DNA of 24,241 nt from Hofstenia miamia. Its lineage: Eukaryota; Xenacoelomorpha; Acoela; Hofsteniidae. How positions within the stretch are numbered: position 1 is the first letter of the stretch; each line of letters opens with the position of its first letter. Location: NCBI GenBank assembly GCA_900660155.1, contig CABFPE010000412.1, forward strand, positions 338,198 to 362,438, written 5' to 3'. Both the position numbers and the translations under genes were made by a program. Under the pieces are notes generated by a model that was given only the letters and a program-made list of their open reading frames with translations, was not told the origin of the DNA and searched no databases. Positions 12,501-20,686 of the stretch are shown piece by piece.

Positions 12501-14236
12501 CTTATTTTGTGAAGAAGGGTGTCTCCAAACTTTTGTCATGAATGGTATCGGGAAAGATTTGGAAATATTCTAAATATTATTTTCAAATTACGAAATATAA
12601 GTGACAGAATTGTGAACATTCAGAAATTACCTGGTCGTAAATATTTTCGGTTTCCTGCGTGTCTTCGAGTTCCAATGTATCAAGTGCCAGATGCTGATAA
12701 ACAGCATCCTCTTCTGGCGAACTCGTCACAAAAACAAATGGTATAGGTTGCAAGTTACTAGCACATCTACATTCTATGTATTTGTCGGTATGTGAAAGTT
12801 TACTTAGACAACGTAAAACCTAAAGACACTATAAATAAATAACTAAATAAATGAATGAATATAATAAATAAGAAGCAAAGAAGTAGTCACACATTAAACC
12901 TTTTCGACTAATAATTATGCTAAAACATGAAGCAACAATACCACAAATTTCCCAAGACAAGACTTGATTTCATTGGGAAAAAACATGTTAAGGAGTATTT
13001 AAGATACGAAAGCTTAAAAAACTTTAAAAGAACAAAGAACTGTGAAATAAAAGAGACTTTTACATAAAGAACAAAGAAAATAATTACTCATTAAACCAAC
13101 AAGTAAGTGGTAACATTTTAGAAAATTTTAAGTGCGTGTATATATATAATTTAAAGACACTAGAAGTCCTTGCAGTTTAATGTAAATATATATTTCCGCA
13201 TTTTTGTTCTAATGCTCACTCCTAAAATGGATGATGTTCAATGTGTGGATATATATATATATATATATATAATACTAGATGATTAATTTTCGAATATTAA
13301 TGAATAACCACACAATTTTAGCATTGGTGCTTGGAATCCGACATGATACTTAGTTTATTAGCGCGTGAAAATATATCATTCAGTTTTATAAGAGATTTTA
13401 GCGTCCGTGATAACTAAAACCGCGCATTAGGAGAATGCGATTCCTAGAATTATCATAAAATACTCGGCAGAAATGTAAATAAGAACTATTGCATTCAAAT
13501 TTTTGGAAAAGAGTTAGCCAAAGAAATATATTCCTAAGTATCATGTTTAGCAAAATTATAATACTTACAGGCTTAACTAAAAAGTAATAAATAATGATAA
13601 GTTGAAACGAAACTTGAAGCCTACTAAAAAATTACAAACTAGCAGTAGTTTTTATATATTTGATATACGACAGTTAGTTATAATATCCGGAAGAGCAGCA
13701 ATCATGTCGTGCATACTAATGTACTTAAATTTTTTTTGCGTTTTAACGGTAAAGTAAAGTTAAATGTGCATGGATATTTTGTGATTTATGAAGACATTTG
13801 AAACCTATTAATTTACTTAAGTATAAAGATCACATGCTCTAAAAAATAGCATTTACTGTATAAAACTACAGCAATGATTAAAAAAACGTTTCATAATGCA
13901 TACCTGATCAAAATTTGTCATTTCCAGTAAATCATATCGATCAAAAAGATCGCGACGTGAAAGCCCATAAAAAAGCTCACATGACTTAAGGAAGAATGCT
14001 GCATTGCTTAAAGCTGCGAATTCAGAACCCCGAGTTCGATTTTCAATTCGGTTTAAATCAATACTATATGGATCAATAAAGTGAAGTAGATAACAAAGTA
14101 TTGAGCCATCTTTTAATAAAAGCGCTAAGTCTTGCAATGTAGACGACTTTGACAATAAGCGATTATTTTGTGGCAAAAAGTTTATTGCACAAAACCAAGA
14201 AACGCATCTACGCCAGTTTGCCGATTCATCATCCAT
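3310..14236 (-). CDS. vav: Vav-family Rho guanine-nucleotide exchange factor, 5' part (six exons)
   Basis: Vav proteins load GTP onto Rac/Rho GTPases downstream of tyrosine kinases at the plasma membrane. Six minus-strand exons join in frame: 14236-13904, 12819-12631, 8804-8527, 7383-7167, 4795-4541 and 3535-3310. Intron phases are 0, 0, 2, 0, 0, and probably 1 after the last. Every intron begins GT and ends AG. The conceptual product of about 500 residues runs CH domain, acidic regulatory segment, DH domain and PH start, which is the Vav order, and it aligns with human Vav1 across each exon junction. Introns are 1084, 3826, 1143, 2371 and 1005 bp. The remaining PH, C1, SH3, SH2 and SH3 parts were not found and probably lie left of position 1. 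The gene call rests on my recall of the family, not on a search. Confidence 0.92.
3536..4540 (-). other. Vav intron 5
   Basis: This intron is 1005 bp with donor GTATTA and acceptor TTTTTTAG. No exon, RNA gene or mobile element was recognised inside. A slightly GC-richer patch around 3660-3775 and another at 4125-4205 have no long open frame that I would support as coding. Confidence 0.75.
4541..4795 (-). CDS. vav: Vav exon 5: C-terminal half of DH domain
   Basis: This exon has 85 codons, phase 0 at both ends. It starts VLRVPGQRILKYHLLLDNL, the best-conserved DH motif (Vav1 LLMVPMQRVLKYHLLL), and includes the conserved lysine (about residue 350) that contacts the GTPase. Further on, AVDDMRDLNRYINEAKRDME matches LDAMRDLAQCVNEVKRDNE, with the conserved asparagine of DH region 3. 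It ends DAYGRLLM (Vav1 LAHYGRPKI), the DH-PH hinge. The usual methionine of P-M-Q-R is glycine here. The donor is ATG/GTATTA. Confidence 0.95.
5981..6195 (-). other. Unrecognised gene-like island inside Vav intron 4
   Basis: On the minus strand an open stretch (6070-6002) reads MTQLTEEWLAKKGYVCDKQP then Ala-Leu-stop, followed 15 nt later by AATAAA (5986-5981). Upstream, a candidate acceptor (CACAG) precedes LTEEW. About 80 nt further up, a candidate donor (CCCG/GTAACG) ends a frame reading RVSAFHHGGWHGP. Joined in phase 0 these would give the C-terminal end of a small protein with a 3' end, nested in the intron on the same strand. I do not recognise the protein. It could also be a retrocopy remnant or chance. 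Confidence 0.3.
6849..6884. repeat. 18-bp tandem duplication
   Basis: Two perfect adjacent copies of ATTAAATTGGTCAAATAT lie in Vav intron 4. This is probably a simple replication-slippage duplication, with no coding role seen. Confidence 0.9.
7167..7383 (-). CDS. vav: Vav exon 4: central DH domain
   Basis: This exon has 217 nt; one base completes the codon split by intron 3, followed by 72 codons. It encodes central DH helices: IFSSWQSNLTFYALYFVN corresponds to the F-x-x-Y-x-x-Y-x-x segment of DH domains, then a less conserved stretch, ending CRAFNLTE (Vav1 NGRFTLRD). It splices to the next exon's VLRVPGQR. The acceptor is TTTTAG at 7388-7384; the donor is GAG/GTAAAA. The segment is more divergent than the flanking exons, but length and exit phase fit a DH domain. 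Confidence 0.88.
7384..8526 (-). other. Vav intron 3
   Basis: This is a 1143-bp phase-2 intron with donor GTAAGG and acceptor TATTTTAG. It is AT-rich throughout; no exon, repeat family or RNA gene was recognised. Confidence 0.75.
8527..8804 (-). CDS. vav: Vav exon 3: third acidic tyrosine and start of DH domain
   Basis: This exon has 278 nt, phase 0 in and phase 2 out; the donor AAG/GTAAGG is near-consensus. It begins VVEYKSDKIYDDL, whose tyrosine (about residue 184) matches Vav1 Tyr174 in DEIYEDL, the main autoinhibitory tyrosine. After a basic linker (KRDRRS) the first DH helix follows, VIQEILESEKDYLDVL, with the conserved glutamate of DH conserved region 1 in LESEKDY. It then runs to FSNIEKMLSVHTNIYNDLRR, comparable with INIEDLLRVHTHF in Vav1. 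The last codon, AGG, is completed by the first base of the next exon. Confidence 0.92.
8805..10018 (-). other. Vav intron 2, 3' part
   Basis: This is the 3' third of the 3826-bp intron 2, between the Tc1-like insertion and exon 3. It is AT-rich and non-coding. Its one striking feature is the palindrome cluster at 9117-9209, listed separately. Confidence 0.75.
9117..9209. repeat. Cluster of four TTTGACTA-TAGTCAAA palindromes
   Basis: Four near-identical dyad-symmetric units occur at 9117-9135 (TTTTGACTATTAGTCAAAA), 9138-9154 (TTTGACTAATAGTCAAA), 9158-9174 (same with one change in the right arm) and 9192-9209 (TTTTGACTATAGTCAAAA). The first three start 21 and 20 bp apart, about two helical turns, and the fourth 34 bp later. 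A weaker dyad, CGTAAAAATTTACG, lies just upstream at 9093-9106. The units may bind a dimeric protein, form hairpins, or be relics of a small repeat. No function can be assigned from sequence alone. Confidence 0.85.
10019..11700 (+). mobile_element. Tc1/mariner-superfamily DNA transposon (IR/DR type), inactive
   Basis: This 1682-bp element lies in Vav intron 2, with its transposase antisense to Vav. Terminal inverted repeats at 10019-10045 and 11674-11700 begin CAGTATCGGAAA and match at 26 of 27 positions. Both ends are flanked by TA (10017-10018 and 11701-11702), the standard Tc1/mariner target duplication. A second pair of related repeats sits inside at 10220-10240 and 11479-11499, sharing the core ATGTTTCGGGCA. 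Each end therefore has two repeat units about 200 bp apart, the IR/DR arrangement known from Sleeping Beauty-like elements. The transposase is broken by frameshifts, so this copy cannot move by itself. Confidence 0.95.
10352..11357 (+). pseudogene. Tc1-like transposase with three frameshifts
   Basis: The likely start is ATG at 10352 (MMPKHIPEVIRALIV). The coding sequence is then spread over two frames: 10352 to about 10510, 10515 to about 10945, about 10945 to 11212, and about 11212 to the TAA at 11355-11357. The first part is the helix-turn-helix DNA-binding region (SSREIAALVGLPKSSVSDII). The catalytic triad survives: Asp in FSDEY (10800-10802), Asp in QQDGAPCHTS (11060-11062) and Glu in PDLNILENLW (11168-11170), with 35 residues between the last two. 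The C-terminus reads LPNRVDAVMKAKGYPTKY, a typical Tc1 ending. A 24-nt tandem duplication lies in the linker (10474-10521), and a 27-nt one gives TQLQKEWAD twice (about 10600-10653). Both keep the frame. Confidence 0.92.
11703..12630 (-). other. Vav intron 2, 5' part
   Basis: About 930 bp of AT-rich intron lie between exon 2 and the Tc1-like element. A somewhat GC-richer patch at about 12140-12360 has no supportable open frame and is not a family I recognise. Confidence 0.7.
12631..12819 (-). CDS. vav: Vav exon 2: end of CH domain and acidic regulatory segment
   Basis: This 63-codon exon is open in frame from an acceptor (TTTAG) to a donor (CAG/GTAATT). It starts VLRCLSKLS, completing the last CH helix (Vav1 VIYTLSALS), then PIPF and an acidic stretch. 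Two tyrosines sit in acidic contexts, EEDAVYQHL (about residue 152) and ETENIYDQ (about residue 172). By position they match human Vav1 Tyr142 and Tyr160. In the family, phosphorylation of this segment releases it from the DH active site. Both intron phases are 0, fitting its neighbours. No start codon is needed or expected. Confidence 0.88.
12820..13903 (-). other. Vav intron 1
   Basis: This is a 1084-bp phase-0 intron with donor GTATGC and acceptor TTTAG. It contains an AT dinucleotide microsatellite at 13249-13271 and otherwise featureless AT-rich DNA. Confidence 0.78.
13249..13271. repeat. (AT)n microsatellite
   Basis: About eleven AT units occur in Vav intron 1. Confidence 0.9.
13904..14236 (-). 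CDS. vav: Vav exon with start codon: calponin-homology (CH) domain
   Basis: This exon encodes 111 residues starting MDDESANWRRC and ending TNFDQ. It covers most of a single Vav-type CH domain, which in Vav folds back to restrain the DH domain. Visible family features are WRRCVSWF near residue 8, LKDGSILCYLL, and LFDRYDLLEM near the end (Vav1 has DGVLLCQLL and LFEAFDLFD). The chosen ATG at 14236 puts Met a few residues before the conserved W-R-x-C, as in Vav1. A good acceptor (polypyrimidine tract then AG at 14248-14247) lies 10 nt upstream, so a 5' non-coding exon probably exists further right. An in-frame ATG at 14281 would add 15 residues but sits across that acceptor. The donor is CAG/GTATGC at 13904/13903. 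Confidence 0.9.
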
Positions 14237-14248
14237 TAATATTACACT

Positions 14249-15503
14249 AAAAAGAAAAGACCAATCAATATAATATATCATGGTAAAGTACTGTTTATCT
14301 ATTAAGCATATATATATAATAATTTCTATTCGTATATAATTCCGTTGAAATTACTCAAAAGATGTCACCAATTGATGGAAACAATATATAACTACTATAA
14401 TTGAAGATATTGAAATATTCCCGTTCCTCAAAAATATCAACTCACATTCCTTATTGTAAATATATTACGTTTATCAAAAATGAGGCACTATTGCCTTAAA
14501 GTATTGAATACAAAACGCAGAGGAGTTCAAAAGGTATTGAAGAAGAGAGAGATAGTATTGCCTCTTAATACTGCCCAATACTGTCCACACCGTCAAAGTT
14601 ATCTTTCACACAAATGAGAAATATTTTAGTTATCTCAAAGAAGTATCCAGTCCGTTCAAAAAATCAAGTGCATGTTGAATGTGATTAGAGTAACTTTGTC
14701 TACAGTTAAACGAGTTTTATAAAAGGCTAAGCTTTTGTTCGAATACAGCATGAACACTATTTTGACAAGCCTTATTTATTGGCAAAAAAATCACAGCAGT
14801 GGAAAGAGTGCTAATTCTAGAGCATAACTGACTGGATTTGTACTTTTTAAATAGGAATCTAAGATTGAACTACTTCCAACTAACTAGACGACAATACAGG
14901 TATGGCATGAATTCACTTACTAAGCTTGCAAAAGTCCAGACTAAAAACTAAAATGAGCTTATATTCTACAAATATAATTATAAAATACATATAAAATAAA
15001 ATAGATAAGAAAAACACGAGTTTCGGACTGAATATCATTAAATTTGATGTCATATCTCAATATTACAATCAATACAAAATAGTCAAGCAATTGATTTCAT
15101 AATCAAAAAATCCTTACAAAAAGAAAATTGAAGGATTTTGGCTCAAACTTAAATTTTTTACACAAGTAAGAATTAAGTTAACCCATCATCAACCAGTATC
15201 CCACAAATACGAAATCAAAATGTGCGCTTTAAACAATCATTTACATAATCACTCATAAGCTTTAGTAGTTGTTGTCAGCACTTTTTGAGCACACATTAAA
15301 GTTAAATTATTTAGTGTTTCAACTGTCAGAAAAAATTAAACATATTTAAGGCAAATAATGTAATTTTTTATATCATTGCCTCTAAATTTTGAATATAACA
15401 CTAAATAGTCATGGTACTAGGCACTGCGAGTCGGGATATTTTTTGGATCGAGTGGACTCAATTTTTTAAATTGAGCCAAGTCAAATTTAGAATCTTGGAT
15501 ATT
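14249..15503. other. 5' flank or 5'-UTR intron of Vav; no feature recognised
   Basis: This stretch lies immediately upstream of the acceptor that precedes the Vav start codon, so at least its left part should be intron if a 5' non-coding exon exists. I see no coding exon. An imperfect hairpin (GGACTCAATTT / AAATTGAGCC) lies around 15454-15478. No promoter motif could be placed. Confidence 0.5.
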
Positions 15504-15511
15504 GCCTAGGC

Positions 15512-17358
15512 AAGGGTTTCCCAAGCCTTTTTCCGTTGTGGACCCTTAAACAGTGGCGTGCAGTTCACATATTAATGGGGGAAGCGGAATATGATATAAT
15601 TATAAAATTTATATGTTTGTATTGCATATGTTGCATTTAACTTTAATTTCAAGCATATAAATCATTATCTAAAAAATTTACCAGATAATATAAATAAAAC
15701 ATTTTATTTCCAGAAACAATTAGCAATGCTCACAATGCAATTGATGTTATGTCGCTCAATTATCTTGAAGATCATATTAGCAGTGTGAAAAATTTATAAG
15801 AAAAATCTTGACAAAATGACGAATTGAGTCAGTGTATTACAGTTTATTACAGATAGTCAGTTTTAAAGGTTTTGAAACTTATCAATATAGGTTAGCCAAA
15901 TACAAAAATTTACATTTGAATTTACTAAATTGACTGTATTTACTTCAACATTTATTTATTTCTATTTTAATGTTATTTCTATACATCCATTTTTGTAAAT
16001 TAACTGAAATTTTCTTGTGATTGTTAAGTAGAAAATCTAATTTTGAAAGTTACATTTTGATTGTCATCAATTATAAGTGATTTGGAGGCTAAATTGCTGT
16101 TCTAGCTTAAAATTTCAATCACCATTGTCGCCTCGACAATATAAATCATTGAACAATCCCGCGGTAAGATTTCCGCGGTCCTCTCGTAGTATTTTCGAAT
16201 TTTGATTGGTTGGAGATTTTGTCAATTACGTTAACAAAGTGTGATAAAGGAAGCGGCAGACAGTTGTAATTGAGAACATTCATTTTTATCAATACCAATT
16301 ATCACTATTAAGGTACAGTCGAGCAATTATTACGACGCAAATTTAAGTAATAGGATATTGATTATTATTGCTGTTCATAATATTAAATCAATTATTACAA
16401 AACTCATATAGTTCAATTGTTCAACAAGAAAAAACCTACCCAAAATACAGGATTTTACATTATTTAAATGACGAAAATGAACAGTAATTAGTTTAATGTT
16501 TAGAATTTAAGAGAAAAGGAAATTTAAAAGAATTAGAAACTTATAAATATGTTGTGTAAGCATAAATATTTTTTCTTCATTTGTTCAAATAAATTTCAAT
16601 GGGCAAGCGGCGCTTATCTTGCTTACCCTTAATGCACGCCTCTGCCCTTAAACCGAATTTTTTTCGCCATGGACCCATGGCGTTGGTTTAGGTAAGATTT
16701 CTTATATTCATGAATTTAATTTCTAAAAATAACAAATATTGGAATAAAAACGTTACTCATTTTTTTAGCACAACAAAATTTATTTGAATTAAGCAAACGG
16801 TCTTATAGACATAAGTATTAATGACAGCCTTGTGGCTGTTTATTACTTACAATTTTTAAATTTATTAAATATTAGAAACTCCATTGTTCCATTCCCATAC
16901 TCCTTACTAACAATCTTATATTCTCACCTAAGTACAAAACCACACTTAATAAACTTCTGGGGATTTACCCCGATCATACACTTGCGTGCTTTTATTACAG
17001 GAGGTAACTGCCCAGCCCTTCGTCATCGCTTCCCAGGATCCAAGGGAGTTCCCGTTTAATGTCAGGATGGACATATTATGAAAGGTTGTATATTAAATTT
17101 CAAAATATGAATGAAATTTTCAATTATATTTTTGCGAAGTAAACAAAAGCCAGTTTCACATATGAAGAGCAAAAAAAGTTAGGAAAGAAATTACGAATGG
17201 GTTGAGAAACACCGAGTAATGTTACTAGAAGCTCTCAGTCTTTTACCGCTTCCCTAAAGGCCCTCAGGGATCCCCCTATACGATAAATTTGGCCACCGCC
17301 CACCTGAAGCCCCGTACAGACCCCTGGTGGACGGTACGGACCCCGTTGGGTAACCCTG
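15512..17358. mobile_element. Non-autonomous hAT-like DNA transposon, split by a nested insertion
   Basis: The ends are imperfect inverted repeats: left AAGGGTTTCCCAAGCC, right (reverse complement) CAGGGTTACCCAACGG, agreeing at 11 of the first 13 positions. They are flanked by GCCTAGGC (15504-15511) and GTCTAGGC (17359-17366), an 8-bp target duplication with one mismatch. The ends look like the widespread non-autonomous hAT type with GTGGACCC and GCCATGGACCC just inside. Without the nested element (15551-16644 plus its duplicated 8 bp) the copy is about 745 bp. No transposase frame was found. The decayed ends suggest an older insertion. Confidence 0.72.
15551..16644. mobile_element. Non-autonomous hAT-like transposon nested in the older one
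   Basis: The termini are CAGTGGCGTGCA on the left and CAGAGGCGTGCA (reverse complement) on the right, the usual CAG-x-GGCG start of hAT elements. They are flanked on both sides by the identical 8-bp duplication CCCTTAAA (15543-15550 and 16645-16652). The 1094-bp interior is AT-rich with no usable open frame, so mobility would need a transposase from elsewhere. Precise target duplication and near-identical tips make it younger than its host element. Confidence 0.85.
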
Positions 17359-17366
17359 GTCTAGGC

Positions 17367-18330
17367 ACATAGAATTAATAATGTATATATATACTCACTC
17401 ACCATTTAATAAAGAAGATTTGGGATTATATTATATATAGATATATCATTAAACACTTAATGCTGATTTTTTCAAATTACAGAAAATTATGTTGTCCTAT
17501 TGATTGTCACTTGAATAAAAGTATGAACTTTGTCTACAGATTGAAAGCGCCACATGTGATAATGAGGTTTCAACATGATCTTAACAATAACTAGACAATT
17601 CGATTATGTTGAAATTTTAAAATCAACCCAAGCATAATCTTGAAATTAGAAGACAGCGATTGCCAACTTAATATCAATTAATGCTAGCATTTTAATGTTC
17701 ATTCGTAATTGGCGAGAAAGAAATTTTTATAAAAAGCTTCTTCTATAAAAATAATATATATTTTTTTCAATTTGCGAACATTCAATGCACTATTCAATAT
17801 CAAATCACAATTCGAGTCAACTCTAAACCTGTTAATGCTAACATTTCGACTTGAGTTTGGTCGGATATTCGACTTCATCCCACTCGAGATTTCGAGTACT
17901 GTAAACTTATCTTATAATATAATTGTGAGTTATGAGCTTTACCCCAAGATGACCGAAACTTCAACGGAATATCGAAAGATTTCTGAATCTGTCCGATATG
18001 TTCAATACGAAGACTCAAAAATTGTATTATTTGCCAAAAATGTACAATGCGAAATGCCAAATTCCCCTCCATGAATATAGCGAGCTAGCTAAACTACAAT
18101 TTGATTGGGTTTGCGACTATAGAAACCTACATACTATACACAATACAATTTTGCTTTTTCAAAATTGCAAGGTCCATCAACATGATTTTTACCAACAAAA
18201 TGTTAAATAATACTTAATAAACATTTAACAAAACTTGCATGTGGTTAGCTCTGGTAGGATGTATCTGTATCAATTGGTCAACATACAATATACAAAACTA
18301 TTAACTAATTCAAAATTAACAACTGATTGA
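17367..18330. other. AT-rich spacer between hAT and LINE sequences
   Basis: No gene is supported. A stretch at about 17770-18075 is open on both strands, but the translations show no family motif and the composition is ordinary for the region, so I do not call it coding. Confidence 0.5.
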
Positions 18331-19219
18331 AAATTAAAAGAGATAACATGTGGTGTGCCACAAGGCTCATTTCTTGGACCACTACTCTTCTTAATGTATA
18401 TAAATGACCTTCCTAAATTCTTAACTGCTTCGGTCTACCTGTTTGCTGACGATACAAATATCCAAGTAAGTTCACCTGACAGGGATATATTATTTAAGAC
18501 TCTTCAAAATAACATAAATGTTCTACAAGATTGGCTCTGTTTTAATAGCCTTTCTTTAAATTGTAATAAAACCACTCAGATAAATTTTTTCAAAATTAAT
18601 GAACAAATACCTAAGCTACAATTAGCTGAAACAGAGCTTAACAAAAATTATTCTTATAAATATTTAGGGATAATAATAGATAAAACATTAAGTTTTGCAG
18701 AGCATGTATCTTTTATTTGTAAAAATGTCTCCAAACTATGTGGTATTTTGATGACAATAAGACACTTCGTTCCTAAGCATATTACACTACATTTTTATAA
18801 TTTATACATACTGCCGATAATTCAATATGGTATTTTAATCTATGGTGGTACCTCATACAACACATTCTTGCCTATTTTCCAAATTCAAAAAAAGATAATC
18901 AGGATCATAAATTTTAAAAATTCTACTTATACCTAACAGTTATTCATAGAAGCAAATATGATGACTATTTATGAAATATACATTTTCGAACTCCTTAAGC
19001 ACGTTATAAAGTTTAAAAGACAACAATATCCAAAAGAATTTTATAGCTTTGATGAAATAAATCATTCTCATAAAACTACTAAATTTTTTATACTCAGCAT
19101 AATTAATTAATGATATTATTACACTAACGAAAAACAAATGCAACAAACTAATAAAGTATATTAAGCTTACAGCAATAATTGGCAACAATAATTTAATTAA
19201 TAGAATCTTCCAGAAATAA
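18331..19219 (+). mobile_element. 5'-truncated APE-type LINE (jockey/CR1-like), RT C-terminal part
   Basis: Only the end of the reverse transcriptase remains. The piece begins abruptly at KLKEITCGVPQGS, consistent with 5' truncation during target-primed reverse transcription, and it lacks the endonuclease and RT palm motif A. It is AT-rich, unlike the LINE to its right, and its motifs differ (LLFLMYINDLP against LLFMNDVID), so it is a separate family. Its 3' limit is not defined; the recognisable coding trace ends near 19219. Part of it (from 18695) is repeated from 20030 onwards. Confidence 0.85.
18331..19219 (+). pseudogene. LINE reverse transcriptase C-terminal fragment with in-frame TAA
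   Basis: The fragment includes RT motif B (CGVPQGSFLGPLLF, from 18349) and motif C with the catalytic aspartates (LFADDTNI, TTT of Phe at 18442). It then shows the typical downstream pattern KYLGIIIDKTLSFAEHV and LYILPIIQYGILIYG. A TAA at 18934-18936 stops the frame after KNSTYT. Beyond it the same frame continues LFIEANMMTIYEIYIFELLK to a TAA at 19108-19110, and the match resumes in the next frame as NDIITLTKNKCNKLIKYIK to 19219. The C-terminus is thus carried past a premature stop and one frameshift. Confidence 0.85.
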
Positions 19220-19338
19220 ATTCACTTAATTATAATAATTTGAAATAATAAATTCATTAATTTATATTGAGTCACTTACTAGCCTGTTTATTATACAGTT
19301 TATTAGTTTTAGATATTTGTAATCCAAAAATGTGGAAC

Positions 19339-19751
19339 TGCAGAATTCGCCATGGGTGACGATCGATCAAGAATAAACTCTGAGTCTGGATCTGGCAAAG
19401 ACTACTATCCTACTGTGAAGCAACTCCTTCAACTCGATTCTACAGGCGTCAACAAGATGCTGGGGCAGATGAAGAAAGACTCCTTGCTTTGTATCTGTCG
19501 TGAGCTGGTAGATCAACTTCGCGCTGCTACCACATCAGGTGATCTTGTTTCAAATATTGACCAAAAACTTGACACTATTCTATCTACCCTAGCTGACCCG
19601 TTGAAATCATTTTTAATAAGCAATCTGCTGCTGCACCTAATGTCTGTTAAGTTGCGGCTGTCCAGCAAACTGTTGAGGCAAGCATGAATTTATATTCTGA
19701 GGCACTAAAAGAAAACCTCAATGCATGTCTTCCAAATCTGATAGATAAGAG
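19339..19751 (+). pseudogene. Partial, frameshifted ORF1 of the right-hand LINE (contig end)
   Basis: ATG at 19352 in GCCATGG context opens an ORF identical in its first 87 codons to the full ORF1 at 20687. A 2-nt insertion in the T run at about 19610 plus nearby substitutions then shift it to a stop at 19685-19687. The sequence stops at the N at 19752. It may be a second copy or an error-bearing contig end over the same locus (see findings). Confidence 0.8.
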
Positions 19752-20029
19752 NATATTAAGCTTACAGCAATAATTGGCAACAATAATTTAATTAATAGAA
19801 TCTTCCAGAAATAAATTCTCTTAATTATAATAATTTGAAATAATAAATTCATTAATTTATATTGAGTCACTTACTAGCCTGTTTATTATACAGTTTATTA
19901 GTTTTAGATATTTGTAATCCAAAAATGTGGAACTGCAGAATTCGCCATGGGTGACGATCGATCAAGAATAAACTCTGAGTCTGGATCTGGCAAAGACTAC
20001 TATCCTACTGTGAAGCAACTCCTTCAACN

Positions 20030-20554
20030 TTGCAGAGCATGTATCTTTTATTTGTAAAAATGTCTCCAAACTATGTGGTATTTTGATGACAATAAGACAC
20101 TTCGTTCCTAAGCATATTACACTACATTTTTATAATTTATACATACTGCCGATAATTCAATATGGTATTTTAATCTATGGTGGTACCTCATACAACACAT
20201 TCTTGCCTATTTTCAAAATTCAAAAAAAGATAATCAGGATCATAAATTTTAAAAATTCTACTTATACCTAACAGTTATTCATAGAAGCAAATATGATGAC
20301 TATTTATGAAATATACATTTTCGAACTCCTTAAGCACGTTATAAAGTTTAAAAGACAACAATATCCAAAAGAATTTTATAGCTTTGATGAAATAAATCAT
20401 TCTCATAAAACTACTAAATTTTTTATACTCAGCATAATTAATTAATGATATTATTACACTAACGAAAAACAAATGCAACAAACTAATAAAGTATATTAAG
20501 CTTACAGCAATAATTGGCAACAATAATTTAATTAATAGAATCTTCCAGAAATAA
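20030..20554 (+). pseudogene. Second copy of the AT-rich LINE RT C-terminal fragment
   Basis: This block duplicates 18695-19219. It reads from within the RT C-terminal region, has the same TAA stop (20269-20271), the same later TAA and the same frameshift. One visible amino-acid change is Gln to Lys in IFQIQKK/IFKIQKK. Sharing the disabling changes means both copies descend from one damaged sequence, or are the same locus assembled twice. Confidence 0.85.
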
Positions 20555-20686
20555 ATTCTCTTAATTATAATAATTTGAAATAATAAATTCATTAATTTAT
20601 ATTGAGTCACTTACTAGCCTGTTTATTATACAGTTTATTAGTTTTAGATATTTGTAATCCAAAAATGTGGAACTGCAGAATTCGCC

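Noticed and set aside
12519..12746. 75-codon plus-strand open frame
   Set aside because: It overlaps Vav exon 2 on the opposite strand; the minus reading has splice sites, phase and family motifs.
14237..14281. Alternative upstream start for Vav adding MIYYIDWSFLF
   Set aside because: It spans a good polypyrimidine-AG acceptor, is hydrophobic and unlike Vav N-termini. The ATG at 14236 gives the expected spacing to W-R-x-C.
16832..17059. 75-codon plus-strand frame inside the outer hAT-like element
   Set aside because: No transposase motif; it lies within a non-autonomous element and looks incidental.
17772..18210. Overlapping open frames on both strands, up to 100 codons
   Set aside because: No recognisable motifs, no flanking gene structure and no composition shift; likely chance.
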